Shown: positions 61,983-64,000 of the stretch, piece after piece
Numbering within the stretch: the stretch's first letter is position 1
How the letters are laid out: every line of letters starts with the position of its first letter
Assembly (NCBI GenBank): GCA_012960135.1
Contig: DUBW01000072.1
Location: 1 to 64,000, forward strand
Length of the DNA stretch: 64,000 nt
Direction: 5' to 3'
From: Methyloprofundus sp.
Lineage (GTDB): Bacteria; Pseudomonadota; Gammaproteobacteria; Methylococcales; Methylomonadaceae
Notes under the pieces: model-generated
Told to the model about the DNA's origin: nothing
The model's database searches: none
The model's input: the letters and a program-made list of their open reading frames with translations, nothing else
Translations under genes and position numbers: made by a program

Positions 61983-62230
61983 TCAAGCGTGGTTATATCT
62001 CCTTTGCTGCTGACGGTCTATGGCTATTACCTCAGCGCCGCTGATAACATGAATACTTTTTTGCTCTAATTGAGCAAAGGTTTTCATAATAATAGTCTGT
62101 TCTATATCCGGTTTGCTAAATCCATGTGAAAGAATAGGGCGCGAATAGTAATCATCAGTTTCCTTGGTCAGAACTGTAATTTCAGTATCTGGGCTGACTT
62201 CTTTGGCCTGGTCTGTAAACAAATCCTGAG
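61983..62230 (-). pseudogene. Rubredoxin-reductase-like FAD oxidoreductase, N-terminal fragment
   Basis: The reverse strand reads KEVSPDTEITVLTKETDDYY, then SRPILSHGFSKPDIEQ and IHVISGAEVIAID. This is the early part of an NAD(P)/FAD oxidoreductase of the rubredoxin reductase type (the DxxFYSKPxLS pattern). The first FAD-binding GxGxxG stretch is missing and replaced by cytochrome-type sequence in the same frame, and nothing continues past 61983 where the dispersed repeat lies. So only about 75 codons remain. Confidence 0.7.
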
Positions 62231-62239
62231 CAAAGGCAA

Positions 62240-62400
62240 TATCACCTTGCTGATCACGTACGGTTACATCCAGGATAACCAAAAGGTAATTTATGCCCAG
62301 TCAGACCATTGATGTTTATAGTAAAATTTAATATATCACCAACAAATAAAGCATCATTAATTTCAAGTTGCGCAGCATCTGCGAAAGGTTTAAAGCCCGG
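62240..62400 (-). pseudogene. Multiheme cytochrome-type protein, internal fragment
   Basis: On the reverse strand, EINDALFVGDILNFTINING is followed by LTGHKLPFGYP, and after a small deletion and frame change by LDVTVRDQQGDIAF. LTGHKLPxGYP...VTVRDxxG is a pattern I know from the beta-sandwich region of multiheme c-type cytochromes. No CxxCH is left. The last part is joined in frame to the reductase fragment, so the two remnants are fused by deletion. Confidence 0.6.
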
Positions 62401-62656
62401 TACTTATGATCTTTGGCTAATAGCTAGTCTGAAATCTGATAATAACAACAAAATCAGCATTCCTTTAGGACAACTAACCGATGCAGGTGAACAGCAATTT
62501 CACCTAAGATCTCAGTCAAACAGATCAGCAACAAAGGATCTTGCTGTTAAACAAGTTGTTATTACTGCAGACAAGCAAGACCCGTTCAAACAAACCCTGT
62601 TAATAGGCTCACCTAGTTTATTTCAAAACGTATTTTATCGTGACCAATATGGATGA
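62387..62656 (+). pseudogene. Unidentified ORF remnant
   Basis: A frame reading GLKPGTYDLWLIASLKSDNN and later AVKQVVITADKQDPFKQTLL. The style is that of an extracellular or anti-sigma-factor-like beta domain, but I cannot name a family. Its upstream part is antisense to the cytochrome fragment, and no ribosome-binding site is seen, so it is probably a scrap like its neighbours. Confidence 0.4.
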
Positions 62657-62675
62657 CTGTACAAATCGGGCCTGA

Positions 62676-63320
62676 GCAAATCAAGCTGACTTATCTACCG
62701 ACTACCTGGGGACTTTTATCAATCAGCTCTTACCCAAAGCTGCCTGCGCGAAATCAAAAAATCAATCATTAAACGATGCTTTTGCTGCTCAAATTGTCTG
62801 GGGTAAAGACTTATTATCAACGAAACTTTGGATGACCATGGTCGTACCTGTAGCACTGCTCATAGGCAAGATAATAACCATACAATCGACCCAAAACATA
62901 TTGCCCGCTTGCCTAATAATGACCCTTTATTTATCGCCGAAACCAACCCGGAATTAGCCGCACTGGAACAACCCTTATTATTACGCCAGTTTTGTTTATT
63001 ACTCGCAAACATAGATGCCTTTGATAAACCTGGTGAAACTACACACCTAAGATCTAGACCTGGATAATATGTATTTTTCATCACCTTTAGCACAAAAGGG
63101 GCGCGAATTATTTCATAGTAAAGAACACAGAACCGGACAGCGTAAAGGCTGTCATTTAAATACTAGAGAAAACAGCTCCAGTTCTCTGCAAAATGGCAAC
63201 CGCAATACAGGGGTTGATAATATGCTCGACAATCCACTTAAACTGGTCTGAAAAAAAACCATCAGATGGTGGTTTTGGAGACAAAAAGCAAGGAAATTAA
63301 TTAGCCAGGCCATGGAATAT
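62676..63320 (+). pseudogene. Diheme cytochrome c (peroxidase-like surface type), decayed
   Basis: Pieces in different frames read in family order: a part with AFAAQIVWGKD near 62780; ETLDDHGRTCSTAHRQDNN near 62830; ARLPNNDPLFIAETNPELAA; LLANIDAFDKPG; then MYFSSPLAQKGRELFHSK near 63070, GTGQ-like TGQRKGCHL, NGNRNTGVDNMLDNPLK and, one frame over, PSDGGFGDKK. This is the order of large extracellular diheme cytochromes related to cytochrome c peroxidase. Both heme motifs are ruined: CSTCH has become CSTAH and CKGCH has become RKGCH. With at least three frame changes it is surely dead. Confidence 0.75.
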
Positions 63321-63394
63321 AAAAAGCAGGTAAATGATTTATTACTAATGGAAGCGCCTGAAACCGAACAAGAATAAAGTGTATTAGCCCAAAT

Positions 63395-63421
63395 CCAATC
63401 TAACAGACGCAGTTAGATTGG
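63395..63421. terminator. Perfect hairpin after the cytochrome remnant
   Basis: CCAATCTAAC and GTTAGATTGG pair perfectly around a seven-base loop. It may be the old terminator of the dead cytochrome gene. The following 160 bases to 63588 show no gene. Confidence 0.6.
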
Positions 63422-63588
63422 CTTGACTCCTGAATGACAGCTGCCAGCCAAGAATGGTCATTTAATTGGTCAGAAAATATCAATGTGTCACCCAGAAGCC
63501 AGTGACATTTCGTTGGTTTGAGAAGAGTGAGAACTATAGCAGTTGATCTCTTTTCAGCTACTACTAAAATAGCACTGCTACACTATAC

Positions 63589-64000
63589 TTATGAGTTGAA
63601 TTCAACTTTTCCTATATAAACCATTTGAATAAGCTTGCTAACAATTAAAACAGTTAAGCTATAGATTAAAGTAGAGCTTATATAAGCAGGAAAATATTTT
63701 GCAATTCGTTCCACATATTGTACAACTGACAGATCGGGAAACTTCCCTGAAAGCAGGTAAAAACTTCCATTGGAAATCCAAAATGCTATCGAAGCTGCAA
63801 CCAATAAATAAGCAAACTGTCGACTTAAGTCATGAACATCTAATGCAGAGTACTTAGCACTCCAGCGCCCTGTAAAAAACATGACTGCATAAGTAGGGAT
63901 TAAAAAAACATATGCTGGAGAAATACAATAATCATTGACTTGCCAGTGGGTAATCGCAATATAATCCAGCAAAGCGGCTTCTGTCAATAGCACGGCTAAA
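63589..64000 (-). CDS. Multi-pass membrane protein, partial at window edge
   Basis: At least 136 residues with four likely membrane helices (around AYVFLIPTYAVMFFTG, FAYLLVAASIAFWISNGSFY, and AYISSTLIYSLTVLIVS). The frame is open to the end of the window, so the start lies outside; a GTG at 63993 is not needed. I do not recognise the family. Conserved-looking features are LLDYIAITHW, GRWSAKY and RIAKYFPAY. It is complete at the C-terminus. Confidence 0.65.
   Translation of the reverse strand, partial: LAVLLTEAALLDYIAITHWQVNDYCISPAYVFLIPTYAVMFFTGRWSAKYSALDVHDLSRQFAYLLVAASIAFWISNGSFYLLSGKFPDLSVVQYVERIAKYFPAYISSTLIYSLTVLIVSKLIQMVYIGKVEFNS

Overview
The window reads as a moderately AT-rich chromosome segment of a gammaproteobacterium. 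Evidence: a complete Na+-translocating NADH:quinone reductase operon (nqrABCDEF with apbE and nqrM), AcnB, ZipA next to SMC, a full EF-P beta-lysylation set, YgfZ, cytochrome c4 and a bifunctional Aas protein. Decayed rubredoxin, rubredoxin-reductase-like and peroxidase-type surface cytochrome remnants make a methanotroph of the Methylococcales plausible. That placement is an inference from remembered family distribution, not from a marker gene in the window.

Layout. 1-1.2 kb: two small phage-type ORFs next to a tRNA-Val(GAC) gene. 1.2-18.2 kb: housekeeping block with uvrB, a YgiT/DUF4258 toxin-antitoxin-like pair (DUF4258 frameshifted), acnB, a very large SNF2 helicase, zipA-smc, queF, psd and a LysR regulator. 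18.5-33.3 kb: small membrane protein, ygfZ-ctaA-aas, ppnN, a SPOR-domain lytic transglycosylase, a Gfo/Idh oxidoreductase, rpsT divergent from murJ, and msrB-aminopeptidase. 33.4-36.1 kb: cytochrome c4, a secreted barrel-like protein and transposase debris. 36.1-41.3 kb: bamA, epmA, efp and epmB, which together modify and supply EF-P and build the outer membrane. 41.3-52.1 kb: a discoidin-like protein, a CBS protein, the nqr operon and uvrD. 52.4-61.7 kb: small membrane protein, broken ISL3 element, truncated haemoglobin, quinone-oxidoreductase-like enzyme, rubredoxin pseudogene, DUF4136 lipoprotein, ftsH, ung and an HdeD-like protein. 61.7-63.4 kb: a graveyard of electron-transfer gene fragments bordered by a dispersed repeat. 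The window ends inside an unidentified membrane protein gene.

The main structure that genes do not explain is a set of short dispersed repeats between genes. Four full elements (15967, 18891, 31441, 52416) share terminal inverted arms resembling TTAGGAAYGNGCACGAAATAA but carry two unrelated hairpin interiors. A 290-bp sequence occurs twice in opposite orientation (25546 and 61685). Two more short families (around GAAGCTTGCGTAATAC, and TGTAGGCTGG) recur as well. Nearly every visible gene breakage is in accessory genes, while the long core genes are intact, so true decay is more likely than assembly error. No CRISPR array, rRNA gene or complete defence system was seen.
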